A stretch of DNA of 64,000 bases from Acephala macrosclerotiorum (lineage: Eukaryota; Ascomycota; Leotiomycetes; Helotiales; Mollisiaceae), in contig MU119292.1 in NCBI GenBank assembly GCA_014904845.1, forward strand, positions 62,001-126,000. Direction: 5' to 3'. Below, piece after piece: positions 45,708 to 56,241 of this stretch (the first letter of the stretch is position 1; each line of letters starts with the position of its first letter). The position numbers were made by a program, and so were the translations under genes. Below the pieces are notes generated by a model that was given only the letters and a program-made list of their open reading frames with translations, did no database searches and was not told the DNA's origin.

Positions 45708-48533
45708 TTATAGAAAACAGCAGCTGGAGGAATTCTTGGACGAGCGTTTGCCATTACCCCCTTTCGCTTTTTCCTTCGGCCGGCGCACTCTCTGGTCCCG
45801 TAGTGATTGTTGCGGCGGACGTCGAGGTGCAACAACCCCACGTGGAAAGACAACTGGGATTGGCTGAGTACGGTTAACTTCTCGAATGATTGGGGTCAGT
45901 GATTCAAGTCTTGGATCATTTTGCTGCTCAGGTTGGTTTGCCGGCACCTGTTGAGCGGCCGGAAACTCCATGTGTCTAGGCTCTGTCATTCCGCCGTAGG
46001 ATTCAGTGGAAGCTTTGATCAGAGCATAGAACTCTTTTCTAGATCTTCTAGTGCCTATTCTTGCTATCACTTCCATCGCAGATTTCGTCAATGGGTGCAG
46101 CATTCTCAATACGAATTGGGCGTCAGTTGGAACAAGAACCATAATTCGGTTCCGTTTGACTTTTTCAACCCGAAAGACAAGTCCCAGCGGCTCGAGCTTG
46201 ATGTAGTCGGACTGGGAGGGCAGGTCGCCGTTGAAGCTGATTCTAGTCTCGTACATAGTCTCGGTGCACGTTGGCTGGCAAAGTCCACCTAGATTGTTCC
46301 TAGTCGCGTACTTGAGGCACGCATCTCCAACGACGGCGAATGTTGCAACTTTGTCCGAATCGCGAAGACACTTCGCCCATTCATTGCCTCTGATGTTTAT
46401 TTCTTGATGGCGCTCATCTCTAGGACCGAAATATGCTGCAACGAGGCAGTGGTCTTGCTGTCCCGTTTTGCAGAGTAGCTTCAACAGGTGGCAAACGAGT
46501 TCTCCGATAGGCTGGCGCATGTCCCTATCTTGTGTCCAGAGATCCCATAAAGCGTTAAGACTCTGGTTTCGAAGGGCTGCAGAAAACGCCGCACCCCAAT
46601 CGGTAAGCTCCCAATCAGGATAGTAATAGCTCAGACGTTCTCGTACTCTTTCTAAACGAAAAACCTCCTTCATCCTGACTCGTCGTGCATTTCCAGTACA
46701 GTGGCTTACTTCAACTCCGATGAACTTATTCAAGACCTCAATATCAGCATTGACAGGATCTTGACTGAAGCTATTCAGAATATGCTCTTTCAAGGTTATT
46801 CCAGGGAGCTTTTTCTGGGTCACGCTGCCCGTAACATTGAAATATTGTCCAGCTGAGAATCCGCTGGTCCTTGCATCAGTGGCCCAGTATGGAGACATAG
46901 TACCTAGTTGTCCCATACTTAAGCCATAGTCATCCTCATATTGGTCAAGCGTGTAATGGCATTCATTGTTCTTTTTCAGGGCTCCGCCTATGGACAGCAG
47001 CGCGTTTGGAGCCATACCGGGGACTTCTTCGCCATGCTGGCGAGCCCTGAGCGATGGGGAAAACCAGTGACAATCAATGATGTCGTCGACATTTCCTCCT
47101 CTTGGGAGCGCTTGAATATATCCTCTTGAAAGATTATATTGCCGAACTGCTGTTCCATTTTCTGCAAGCACTGACCGAACCGGTCCCCAGATGTCGGCAA
47201 ATTCCTCCATGCGAGTCACTACTGACAAGCCAGCAGGTCCTTCGTAATGACTCGTGAGGTAAGGTTCTTCTATGCCCTTTTGAAACACCCAGACTTTGGA
47301 ATCGCCCAGGAACTCGCTCAGGCAGGCCAAGCGCTTGAGGCCGCAGCCAAACGGCGGCATGTCTCGATTATTGCTCCGAATTGAGATGAGTTCCACAGTA
47401 GATTGGATGTACGACGTAAACCGAGTGCCATGTGAACCCACGTAAGAAACCAATGCCAGATCCAAGAGCAGAACAGCCGCTCGGCAAATCGCCATGACAG
47501 GCAACCCCGAAGTGCCAGGGAGAAGATTCATGTTCTCGAGAATATCGTCACATTGTGTAGCCACAAAACTTAGAAGGACAAATTCAGGTCCCTCTGGATC
47601 TCCGTTGAACACTCGCATGATTGCATTCTCGATGCCGGTTTTGAGGGCACCTAGGCTGCCTTGTGGAATCCGAACTAGCTTCGCTTCGTCCCTTCGTGGG
47701 TGATGGACCAGAACGCTGTAGAAGTCTCTGCAGAAACCTTCCGATCTTAGCTTTTCGAAGCTCCTCAGTGTTTTACAAAGAATCCAGTAGCTCTTCCAGA
47801 GACTCTCCAAAACCAAATGCGATGTTCTCAACTCTGCGGGGTTGACTCTTGAGCCAGATGGTGGAAAGTATCGCGGGAGCATTCCTCTTAATGACGCCAG
47901 CATATTTGTCGGCCAACGCTGAATTAAATCAACCTCCACAGGCAGTGTATCGTCTTCACATTGCAGGTCTCCACGGTATTGGAAGTATTCGGAATTTCGC
48001 ACTACATGCTCCTCCAAGTGCTCCAGCCAAGAATAATGCGCCAATGGGTCCGCAATGTAAGTGGCTGCATCGTAGCGCCCCTTTGTCGCTCTGCCATTCC
48101 AATATCGGATCCTTTCACTCGTTTCCGTTGCTGATAAGAAGGGTCTTTCAACAAATCCATCCGAAGGGCCACCTTGATCGGGGATCCGTGAAGAGGCTTG
48201 CGAATAGTGCAGAGATGACGGTGAAGAATACTGATCTGGGTGACGTGAGGAGGATGGCGCAGAGTACTGCGCGGAATAGTGTGAGGGGTACTGATCAGGA
48301 TATTGTGAATGGTTCCTTGGGGGTTGCGAAGGGTACTCTGACTCTGAAGCAGAAGAGTCTGGATATGTTTTATGCAGGAACTTTGTAGACCTGGCAGATG
48401 TGTATTCTTCGGATGACGAGGAACGTGCTGAATCAGAATCAGATGGGTCTTGCGGGCCTGAGCCCATGGACATGTAGGACCGGAAGTTGTCTCGGTCTGA
48501 CGGTCTTGACATATCGGCAGATTGGATTTTCAA
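45708..48533 (-). CDS. Large protein of unknown function ending in a CaaX-like motif
   Basis: A clean single-exon frame of 941 residues. Residues ~1-130 are Ser/Tyr/Gln-rich and disordered (repeats of YPS, QYS, SSPSS). From ~160 follows a long globular part without a recognisable named domain (LEHLEEHVVRNSEYFQYRGD, RWPTNMLASLRGML, HLVLESLWKSYWILCKTLRSFEKLRSE, ALNALWDLWT). The basic C-terminal tail (RRPKEKAKGGNGKRSSKNSS) ends in CCFL. A basic stretch before C-C-F-L at the very end fits a prenylation site (Leu at X suggests geranylgeranylation), so peripheral membrane attachment is likely (inference). The start could be the second ATG (MSRPSDRD, 48512). No enzymatic motif seen. It is intact in a region otherwise full of pseudogenes. 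Confidence 0.82.
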   Translation of the reverse strand: MKIQSADMSRPSDRDNFRSYMSMGSGPQDPSDSDSARSSSSEEYTSARSTKFLHKTYPDSSASESEYPSQPPRNHSQYPDQYPSHYSAQYSAPSSSRHPDQYSSPSSLHYSQASSRIPDQGGPSDGFVERPFLSATETSERIRYWNGRATKGRYDAATYIADPLAHYSWLEHLEEHVVRNSEYFQYRGDLQCEDDTLPVEVDLIQRWPTNMLASLRGMLPRYFPPSGSRVNPAELRTSHLVLESLWKSYWILCKTLRSFEKLRSEGFCRDFYSVLVHHPRRDEAKLVRIPQGSLGALKTGIENAIMRVFNGDPEGPEFVLLSFVATQCDDILENMNLLPGTSGLPVMAICRAAVLLLDLALVSYVGSHGTRFTSYIQSTVELISIRSNNRDMPPFGCGLKRLACLSEFLGDSKVWVFQKGIEEPYLTSHYEGPAGLSVVTRMEEFADIWGPVRSVLAENGTAVRQYNLSRGYIQALPRGGNVDDIIDCHWFSPSLRARQHGEEVPGMAPNALLSIGGALKKNNECHYTLDQYEDDYGLSMGQLGTMSPYWATDARTSGFSAGQYFNVTGSVTQKKLPGITLKEHILNSFSQDPVNADIEVLNKFIGVEVSHCTGNARRVRMKEVFRLERVRERLSYYYPDWELTDWGAAFSAALRNQSLNALWDLWTQDRDMRQPIGELVCHLLKLLCKTGQQDHCLVAAYFGPRDERHQEINIRGNEWAKCLRDSDKVATFAVVGDACLKYATRNNLGGLCQPTCTETMYETRISFNGDLPSQSDYIKLEPLGLVFRVEKVKRNRIMVLVPTDAQFVLRMLHPLTKSAMEVIARIGTRRSRKEFYALIKASTESYGGMTEPRHMEFPAAQQVPANQPEQQNDPRLESLTPIIREVNRTQPIPVVFPRGVVAPRRPPQQSLRDQRVRRPKEKAKGGNGKRSSKNSSSCCFL

Positions 48534-49378
48534 TACGCCAGAGATGAAAACACTCGACGGTGCGTCTCAATCCCATATATGATAGAGACAAGGTTGTGCA
48601 TGAAGCGAGGTCCAGCGTTTTCAACCACTCAGGCCGGAGAAACCAATCGAGGAGACTAGGTCAGGCTGAAATGAGATCGAAGGAAAAGACGATGAAGCAA
48701 CGGCAAGGCTGCGCAAGAAGCGGGTTTTCCAGATCCGAAGGCAGACGCGTTAAGGGCTGAAGCACCTGTTTTTCAATTGACTTTTGAAGATCTAGAAGGA
48801 CAGCGTCCCATATTCGAGCGGTAGATGGCTCTGGGAACAGACTTGAGTTGACTGCAAAATGTGAGACCGGAAAGAATTTCAAGTGTTGAAGGCAGGTGCG
48901 GCTGGCGGCGAGCGACGTTTGAGCTAAGCCTCGCTGCAGCCGCAAACGAACCAATGAACGGAACAACAAGACACACAAGGCTCTGACAGCCACAGTGCCA
49001 CCACTAGTAGTAGCCGAGCACCATAGCGCATCTAAGAGGGCTGTGGTTGGCACTTGCCACTGCTGCTCAAATGGATCCGCCACCGTCATCAATCTCCCAG
49101 CCTTACCTGGATTTTCTCAGGCTGGGCTAGACAGGCCATCGTCGACCAGCGGCTTGACTGGACATCAAGCAACGACCACAGGTTCTGAATCTCTTTATGT
49201 GCTTTTTCCAGGTTGCCAGCAACTCGATACTCAGTCTGAACTAGATCAAAAATGCCTTCAAGGTCATAAAATCGTAATTGATGTGCAAATGGTATCATGT
49301 ACAGAAGAACGAAGACCAGACCCCGATTCCCTACCATTTCTAGGCCAGGACGCTGGATGTATCCCTAAAGACTTCAGC
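48534..49378. other. No firm gene
   Basis: Two adjacent reverse frames (49337-49089 and 49092-48661) could be pieces of one hypothetical protein (EYRVAGNLEKAHKEIQNLWSLLD is helix-like), but splice sites and homology are lacking. Confidence 0.25.
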
Positions 49379-51502
49379 TTACAGCCTCTCTTCAAATCTA
49401 CTCCCCCTCCTCTGCACCGGAGTCGGTGGGCTCCAAGTAGCTTCACTAATCGTGGGACTATGCCCCCCAGAGTTCGTCTCACTACTGATCCTTGACCCCG
49501 GCCTCGCCCTCCCCATGATTCTCGGCATAGTATCACTACTCGGACTCACAATATTATCCTCTCCCCGTCTCCCTTCCACACTATCCCTTCCCAAATCTTT
49601 CGGTGGCGGCATAGGTTCCCCCACCCCCCAGCATCCATCTCAGCCATCAGTGTCTTCGGCTTATGTTCATTCACCGGAGTCAGGGCCGGGACCCTCATAC
49701 CCGTCCTCCTCCCATCCCCCCCACTCTCAGAACTAACATCCGAATTCGAAGGTTCCGGAATCTCATTCGCAGGCAACTCTTGCGGAACTATAACCGGGAC
49801 ACCCCATTTCTCAACACGGGCATCATTGCCATCAACTTCGTTGGTAACTGAACTTGCTTGGGCAATATAGGCGCTGGTAGTTTGTGGGTCGACTCGTTTT
49901 CCGGAGTCGATTTCGATGGCTGCTGCGTGCGCTTTGACTTCTTCTTCGGCAGGATGGGAGGTTTGTTTGTTTTGTCCCCGGCGCCGGAAGAGGCAGAAGA
50001 GGAGAACGGCTAGGAGGATGGCGACGAGGGCGCCGATTACGATTCCGGCTATGGCGCCGCCTGCCAGCTTTTTACCACCTCCAGAGCCAGAACCGGTTCC
50101 TGAACCAGGATTGGAGGATGAGTTCGAGGTGCTGGTTGGAAGGTGGGAAGGTAGGGCGACGACATGTGCTGAAGCTGTGTCGTCGAAGATGCATTGAGAG
50201 ACGTTGAATGTTCTTGAGTTGTAATGTGTGGTGACATAAGTCTCCTGTAGGAAGGTTCGTCCTAGGGTATATTCGGTATCGTCCGAAGTTGGCTTGATGG
50301 GAAAGTAAAAGCTCGTGGAATTCTTTATCACGGGGGTCGTCACATTGAAATCAAATGCCGAGTATGGCAGGACCAAGTCCACTGTTGTCCCTCCAGTCTT
50401 CTGATTAGCCAGTGTGAAGGTGATGTTCGAATTCAGCTGCTAAAGGCTAGAGTGTGTGCTGGCATTGATGAGGCAGAGGCCTGATGCGGAGTCTAGGGTA
50501 AGTCCAAATGTCTTTTCGAAGGCCTGGCAGACTGTTGTCGGTAGCCAGAGTTCAGAGACGGACGAATCGATGAATGCAAATTCAGGAGTTGACATCAAGG
50601 TCGTATTTCCTGAAGACGTCGTCGAGGTGATGGACCTGACCGTCACCACGATATCTCGGAGGTTGTCATCCGTCATTGTAAAGATAACATCGTTGGGAGT
50701 AAATCTCGCAGCATCGTATCCTCCAAATATGAGTTCCCCAAATATGCTCTTGAGACGGTAGTATGCGCCAGCCGTATAGCCCCAACTCATGCTCGATATC
50801 GTACCATTCGACCATAGTGTATCTGCGAAGCTTGCCTGGGAATTGCCGTACGTAGAGAAATTCGCAGGTTGGAATCCAAGTCCAAATATGCCAAACCACC
50901 AATCGTCCGCCGCAATCTCAGATACAATTTGGTGTGTCAAAGTCTCGCCAGTATCGTTCGTATAGCCCAGTCCGACAGTATCGAATCCTGCATAGCACAT
51001 CAGCCCTACTTTAGTCTCGAATTTGCAGGTATACCATATTGTCCCACTCCACTATATCCCAATGCCTCATTCAATCCCAAGAAGTCCTGATCGCTTTCTA
51101 TCCAAGTCGACGATTTCGCAGAATCAAATACCCCACCCCTCGCCTCCTCACAACTAGACGGCACCCCAATAGTCGTATTACACACCCCCGCCGCAGCACC
51201 ACATACCACCCAAGTCTCCTGCCACGAAGTCGCTGGTAGGACTCGATATGTCGTCGCCGGTGTACCAACTCGAATCTCGAAAGTGCTCCATGTTCCATCT
51301 ACTCCCTCCCTATTCTCGATTAGCTCTTCCTCGCAGACGCGGATCTTCGTACTCACCAATGCTGGCTAGGCGTCGCAATGATAGGAGCTTTCAACGTAAT
51401 GTTATCCCTCTTCACCAACTCCCCGCCGTCACTAGAAACACCACCTCTCACAAACAAACACGTAATAACGATCGTAGTGGACTTCAGCAACGAGCGCATC
51501 AT
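49379..51502 (-). pseudogene. Transmembrane pepsin-like aspartic protease, broken
   Basis: Exons 51502-51357, 51309-51035 and 50987 onward join in phase. There is a signal peptide (MRSLLKSTTIVITCLFV), then SQHWEGVDGTWSTFEIRVGTP, the first active-site position reading LPATSWQETWVV (no DTG), GYSGVGQYGFDTVGLGY, then APEFAFIDSSVSELWLP (again atypical) and the C-terminal LGRTFLQETYVTTHY. A transmembrane helix (GAIAGIVIGALVAILLAVLLFCLFRRR) and a long cytosolic tail follow, ending PVQRRGSRFEERL at 49379. Two breaks: a TAG at 50440-50442 between NASTHSSL and QLNSNITFTL, and a one-base shift in the G-run near 49618-49629 before EPMPPPKDLGRDS. The protein belongs to the catalytically doubtful A1-like cell-surface group. 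Either break could be a sequencing artefact; both together favour a pseudogene. Confidence 0.7.
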
Positions 51503-52002
51503 ATAACCGCGGACGTATCAGACGAAAACAGTTGTACATGAAACATACAGACTCTCAAAACATCCCCAGGAATCCGGGGAAGATGGGGATAGAAAAGGTA
51601 AAGAAACAACGGTAACAGCATGAGCTCATACCCATCCAATCCAGGGCAGAAGGCATCGGGAAGCCAATACCATGAGGTGACCTACAGGGGAACAAGGGGA
51701 CTCTGAACCTTCAACCTCATAGCATAGCACATGGCGTCCACGAATGGCCATGACAGGACCTGGATCTGCAGACTGTTGTCTGTATTCGCATCGGGTACCA
51801 TGCGACATCGTGATGTGACATTCGTATTGTTCATGTGCATGCAGATGTTTCTCGGTGGTTGCGAAAAAGTTGGCAGCCAGTGAGGTGTGGAGCTTCTGTA
51901 AGCGAGCGAAGGGAGACGACAGGGGTGAAGTTTGGTACAGACAAGGGGCAAGCATTGGCGTGGAAGGGCCAGCTTTGAAACACCAAAATAGTTTCTAACC
52001 CG
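51503..52002. other. Intergenic
   Basis: Between the protease and the 2EXR array. Reverse frames here lie in the truncated tail region of the first 2EXR gene and show no domain. Confidence 0.4.
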
Positions 52003-52512
52003 TTACAAATGTTTTTCAAGAGGTAATGGCATCTCTGGTACTTGCCAAAATACAAGATTTACCATGATGCATCGTATGCGCGCCGTATCCTCTGCAAACA
52101 CCGATAGCGAGATCAATTTGCCTATCTCCTTCCATGTATCAACAACCAAACTAAGTATATCAATTGCCGCATTGAACCTCACTACGCCGTTTTGTGGCTG
52201 AAATCGCCGTGCGTGGGAACCGATCGTGTATATACCGCCGAAGAGTACTGGATAGCGTGGGAGGAACTCCCTTCTCGACTCTTTATTGACTTGTAGGACT
52301 ATGGGAAGCCCTTCGCCTAGAATATATGGTTCTCCCGAGAACATTAAACTGCGTGCCATCTCTTGTTCGCTATAGAATGTATTGTGGTTGCAGAGAGCTT
52401 GGTGAACTTTCAACCTCAAGCATCGAGGCTTTAGAGTGTGTTCCAAGATTTTGAGTCTGAGTTCCGTGGGAAGCTTTGGAAAGAGATGGAAGGATGATAA
52501 TTCTGCCAGCAT
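52003..52512 (-). CDS. 2EXR-domain protein, copy 1 (short)
   Basis: 169 residues. The 2EXR hallmark is at the N-terminus: FHLFPKLPTELRLKILEHTLKPR, followed by PIVLQVNKESRREFLPRYPVLFG and GVVRFNAAIDIL. The domain occurs in many fungal proteins of unknown role. Compared with copy 2 it ends early, at VPEMPLPLEKHL, and lacks the closing residues, so it may be truncated. Same strand and order as copies 2 and 3. Confidence 0.75.
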   Translation of the reverse strand: MLAELSSFHLFPKLPTELRLKILEHTLKPRCLRLKVHQALCNHNTFYSEQEMARSLMFSGEPYILGEGLPIVLQVNKESRREFLPRYPVLFGGIYTIGSHARRFQPQNGVVRFNAAIDILSLVVDTWKEIGKLISLSVFAEDTARIRCIMVNLVFWQVPEMPLPLEKHL

Positions 52513-52957
52513 GTTGGGCTCTGAAGATGTGCTTGTATTTGATAAGGGATACGATAGAGATGAAATCCAATTCGAGGGGAATTTTGAAAATTAAAATCTT
52601 TGCTTCGTAGTGCTCCGGAAACTATCGTGTCTGGCGGCTTTCGGTCCCAGATTTTGGATGTGCGGTATGATGTCGTGCCATGATCTAGGCTACCAACTAG
52701 CAGAGATGGTAGTGGTTTGAAACTCCGTATCGTTCTTGCGTGATTGAGGGCGTAGCCCTCAACAATCTTAGCCTTAATATCGTCGCACGTGATTTCTCTA
52801 AGCCTGAAGACGATAGCTGTCCCCAGCCAGCCTCAATCCCAGCCACTACTCCCAGCCTCTCCAGCATATCTCAGAGAAGGTGAAGTCGTGCTCGACACAC
52901 CGAACCATCGGGGATTTCCTGCCCGGATTCTCTTGACACGCATCCCGCACGAGCTCC
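52513..52957. other. Spacer between 2EXR copies
   Basis: Holds the promoter of copy 1. It shares a stretch with the promoter of copy 2 (ATGATGTCGTG followed by a TACCA-containing segment near 52670-52700 and 53700-53730), which shows that the duplication included upstream sequence. Confidence 0.5.
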
Positions 52958-53563
52958 TTAATTCTTGGTCAGGGTCCTCTCTGGCAAGTTGCCATGTGCC
53001 TCCCAGTAGATCTTACAACCCAGCTCCACCAGTATAGGCTCTATGCTTGGCAGACGAGCAAATGATTCCTTGAGATGGGGCTGTTCCGGCATATCCAATA
53101 CGTCGCAGAGATCGAACGCCAATGCAATACATCGTAGTGAAGCCAAGTCTTCTTTGGAAACCGCCATCACGAAGCGGAGAAAATAAGATGGTGAATCAGA
53201 TGTTCTTCTTGTATATGGATCATATATGTCGTCGATGACAAGGACATCCATATCCGTATTAAACCGCACTCCTCCGTTCCGAGAAAATATGCAAGCCTTT
53301 GGAGAACTGAACTCGCAAGGATTTCCGAATAAGACTAGGTATTTTGAGAATAATTTATATCTCAACTCCTTATGAACTTGCAGAACAATTGGGAGGGTCA
53401 TGGGCTCGTCTATGTTTTCGTACTCGAGTCCTGAGGTGGTTGAAACCTCGTGGCCGTAGATTTGCAAATAAAAACATCGAGGTCTGGGAGTATATTCCCA
53501 ACTCATTATTCTCAACTCGATGGGAAGCTTCGGGAACGAATGGAAGGATAATCCTGCTGACAT
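52958..53563 (-). CDS. 2EXR-domain protein, copy 2
   Basis: 201 residues from the ATG at 53563 (MSAGLSFHSFPKLPIELR). An in-frame start at 53869 also exists, but its extra 102 residues show no resemblance to the family and overlap the end of copy 3, so the internal ATG is preferred. Domain: FPKLPIELRIMSWEYTPRPR, LPIVLQVHKELRYKLFSKYLVLFG, GGVRFNTDMDVLVID, RCIALAFDLCDVLDMPEQ. Ends in SIEPILVELGCKIYWEAHGN. Function unknown. The most complete of the three copies. Confidence 0.78.
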   Translation of the reverse strand: MSAGLSFHSFPKLPIELRIMSWEYTPRPRCFYLQIYGHEVSTTSGLEYENIDEPMTLPIVLQVHKELRYKLFSKYLVLFGNPCEFSSPKACIFSRNGGVRFNTDMDVLVIDDIYDPYTRRTSDSPSYFLRFVMAVSKEDLASLRCIALAFDLCDVLDMPEQPHLKESFARLPSIEPILVELGCKIYWEAHGNLPERTLTKN

Positions 53564-53872
53564 GATTAACTTTATGGACAGGGTTCGATGTAAAAGGAGG
53601 AAAGCAGAACCATGTAGGGTAAAAATTCCTGCGCCTATATCTTGGCATGATAGTTTTTCAGTGCCACCGTCCATGCCAAAGGTTCGGTGTGTGGGGCGCA
53701 ATGATGTCGTGACGTCTGCTAGGTTACCAGCAGCTGAAGTGAGTATGCTGCCCATGTCCTTTGCGACAATTGAAACCATCAAGAATTCTAGCTCGAACCT
53801 TCCAAGACGCGCCATCTTTGCATTTTCACGACGAGTGATTTCCCTGATCGGCAAGTCTTTCACAGACATACA
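53564..53872. other. Spacer between 2EXR copies 2 and 3
   Basis: Open on the reverse strand in frame with copy 2 but unlike the family; taken as promoter of copy 2. Confidence 0.4.
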
Positions 53873-54588
53873 CTACTCCAAAGCTTCCCGCCACCTTTCA
53901 GCGCTTCCCATGATCTTGTCCAGATCGAGTACGCGGACATTTGGAGCCATCCAACCTGAAGACTTCTTCTTCACCTGTCGTGCGAACGACTCAATCATCA
54001 AGCCTGGGTTCTCCACCACCTCGACTTTGATATCCCGTAGATACGCGGTAAGTGGAAAATTGGTGCTGCCGCGTTCCAATATAAAGACAGTCTCCAGGCT
54101 ATTGAACCGATCCAATGTATTTACTCCAGAACGGCGATCTGTTGTATCTAAAATATTGTTCATTAAGCCAATGTAGCGTATTTCTATAGAGATCAATGGT
54201 TTCTGGGGGGAGCCGAGTATCTTCCTCGAAGAGAAGAAATCTCGACCTAGCGGATTTTTGATAGAGATAACGTCGAAGTTCGGATTGAACCTCAAGGCTC
54301 TGTGTGTACCGTGTAACCTGTATTCGGGCTGCAGACGAGCTTGAGTACACTTCTCTAACTTGCCGCTGAACAGGAGTAGATATCGAGGGAGGGATTTGTA
54401 CCTCGACTCTCATGGACTTGAAAAACCGTTGGAACCGCATAATCCCTTGAAGAATCTCCCGACATTCTCAAGTCATCAGAAAGAAAATTTAGTTGTAAAT
54501 TTTGAGGCTCAGGTGTATACTCCCAACTCATTAGCCTCAACTCTACGGGAAGCTCCACAAACTTGCGAAAGGTTGATCCCACAGCCAT
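53873..54588 (-). pseudogene. 2EXR-domain protein, copy 3, frameshifted
   Basis: Starts MAVGSTFRKFVELPVELRLMSWEYTPEPQ and runs to VFQVHESR, then shifts by one base near 54405 to RYKSLPRYLLLFSGKLEK, HRALRFNPNFDVISI and continues openly to GWMAPNVRVLDLDKIMGSAERW and the stop at 53873. The order equals that of copies 1 and 2 with a longer C-terminus. The single indel is the only visible break. Confidence 0.7.
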
Positions 54589-55242
54589 GACTAAATTCAA
54601 AGAGGGTTACAGGAGAGCCGTGAAGAAAGTTTGGAGAAACAGATGGAAAGAAAAAATTGCGTCTAAAAGACGGTAATCATATGCGTAGCCTTCCAATCCC
54701 GATTGCAAGAGGGGTACTTGCCGTACTATAGTACCATGAGCTAATCTTAGGTTACCAAAATTCAAACTGAACAAGAAAGCAGGAAGACAAGATAGTAGAC
54801 TTCAATGCGATAGAATTATAGGTAATGAAACAATGCGAAACAGAAGTAGGATTCTGGAAATACAAGGCTAGAGACGGGAAGATTCAATGAGAGGAAATTT
54901 TCGACCAGCTGCTGAACACAAGTAGAACTCGGTGAGTGAGGGAGAGACTTCTAGATATCGAAGTTGCATCACGCACACCAAAAATACAGTGTCGATTTAT
55001 ACATATCGAACAAAATCATCGCTGTCGTGAGGGTTGATGGAGAAGAGAGGAAGAGAAAAATGTAAGGAGGTGGGGGGATGAGACACTAGTCACCATCGAG
55101 GCGTTTTGCCGACCATGTCTCAGTTGGGCACTCCGACCTCTCAACCACCTCAGCGTCTTCGGTCTCCCAGTCTTGCTAGAACTTTCTCCATATAAATGAA
55201 ATACTTGCTCGATTGCACATTTACCCATCAAGTAAAGCAATC
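54589..55242. other. Intergenic, divergent flank
   Basis: Divergent promoter region between copy 3 and the DUF218 gene. A reverse-strand stretch at 55060-55150 vaguely recalls a tRNA but lacks a T-arm. Nothing else. Confidence 0.4.
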
Positions 55243-56130
55243 ATGGAATCCGATATCAACAAAAGACCAATTGCAACCGCATCCGATGTCAACCTCCTCT
55301 CCCGCTTCCTCGCCCACTCGGAGGTATCTGACCTCGCATCACATTTACCAATCGACTGCATCACAATTTGTGCCTCTGCTGTCCTGTACCAAGCTGCCAG
55401 CCTTTTTCAAACCTTGCAACATCGGCCTGACTTGACGAAAACCCTCGTTCTCTGCGGTGGCATCGGACATTCTACCCCGCTCATCTACCAAGCCGTCTCC
55501 CGACATTCAAGATACAACACCATTGCTTCTGATATCGAAGGACTACCGGAAGCTCGAGTTTTGGAGAAGATCCTAATAAAATTCTTTGATACAAACAAAA
55601 TCACGAGTCAAGGATGTCGGATATTAGTCGAGGATCAAAGTACAAATTGCGGGGCCAACGCGTCGAAGACGAGGGAGCTTCTTGAGAGAAGCAGAATCGA
55701 GACACCGAAAAGCATGATCATTGTCCAAGATCCGACTATGGCTTTGAGAACAGTTGCTTCGTTCCAGAAAGTTTATCAAGACGTTAAGATAGAGATCAAG
55801 AGCGCACCCATCCTCATCCCGTCGGTGATAGATGATAGACCAGATTGGCCGATGAGATGGAATATCGATGCTATGCGAATCGAACATCACATTGTCTCAA
55901 AAGCCCTGGGACATTCAGATGTGCAAACACGTCGACCGCATCTCGAAGCCGGGGAGCTATGGGAGCAGGAGAGGTTCTTTGACCTGATTATCGGCGAGGT
56001 GCCGAGACTAAGAGATGATAAGGATGGATATGGGCCAGAGGGAAAGGGGTTCATTGCTCATGTTGACGTTGCTGAAGAAGTTGAAGAGGCTTGGAAGAGA
56101 TTAGCCACGACTTTGGGGAGGAGTAGATGA
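55243..56130 (+). CDS. DUF218 / YdcF-like domain protein
   Basis: 295 residues, single exon, from the ATG at 55243 (MESDINKRP). Pattern of the DUF218 (YdcF/SanA/ElyC) fold: CASAVLYQAASLFQ, TLVLCGGIGHSTPLIYQAV (Gly-rich loop), then ILVEDQSTNCGANASKTRELLE and MIIVQDPTMALRTVASFQKVYQ, WPMRWNID. Bacterial YdcF binds S-adenosylmethionine; no biochemical role is known for fungal members. Intact, no signal peptide or membrane segment, so probably cytosolic. Confidence 0.85.
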   Translation: MESDINKRPIATASDVNLLSRFLAHSEVSDLASHLPIDCITICASAVLYQAASLFQTLQHRPDLTKTLVLCGGIGHSTPLIYQAVSRHSRYNTIASDIEGLPEARVLEKILIKFFDTNKITSQGCRILVEDQSTNCGANASKTRELLERSRIETPKSMIIVQDPTMALRTVASFQKVYQDVKIEIKSAPILIPSVIDDRPDWPMRWNIDAMRIEHHIVSKALGHSDVQTRRPHLEAGELWEQERFFDLIIGEVPRLRDDKDGYGPEGKGFIAHVDVAEEVEEAWKRLATTLGRSR

Positions 56131-56241
56131 AGAAATATTGGAGAGATCGCGATGCTGCTCTCTCAGTCGAAGTCCCGCAGCACTCAGTACATTCGTTCAG
56201 AATGATCTCATCCGATGTCTATTCCTCCTTCTCAGCACTTA

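Noticed and set aside
55060..55150. tRNA-like stretch on the reverse strand
   Set aside because: It has a leader resembling a Ser/Leu tRNA D-arm but no T-arm consensus and no proper acceptor pairing.
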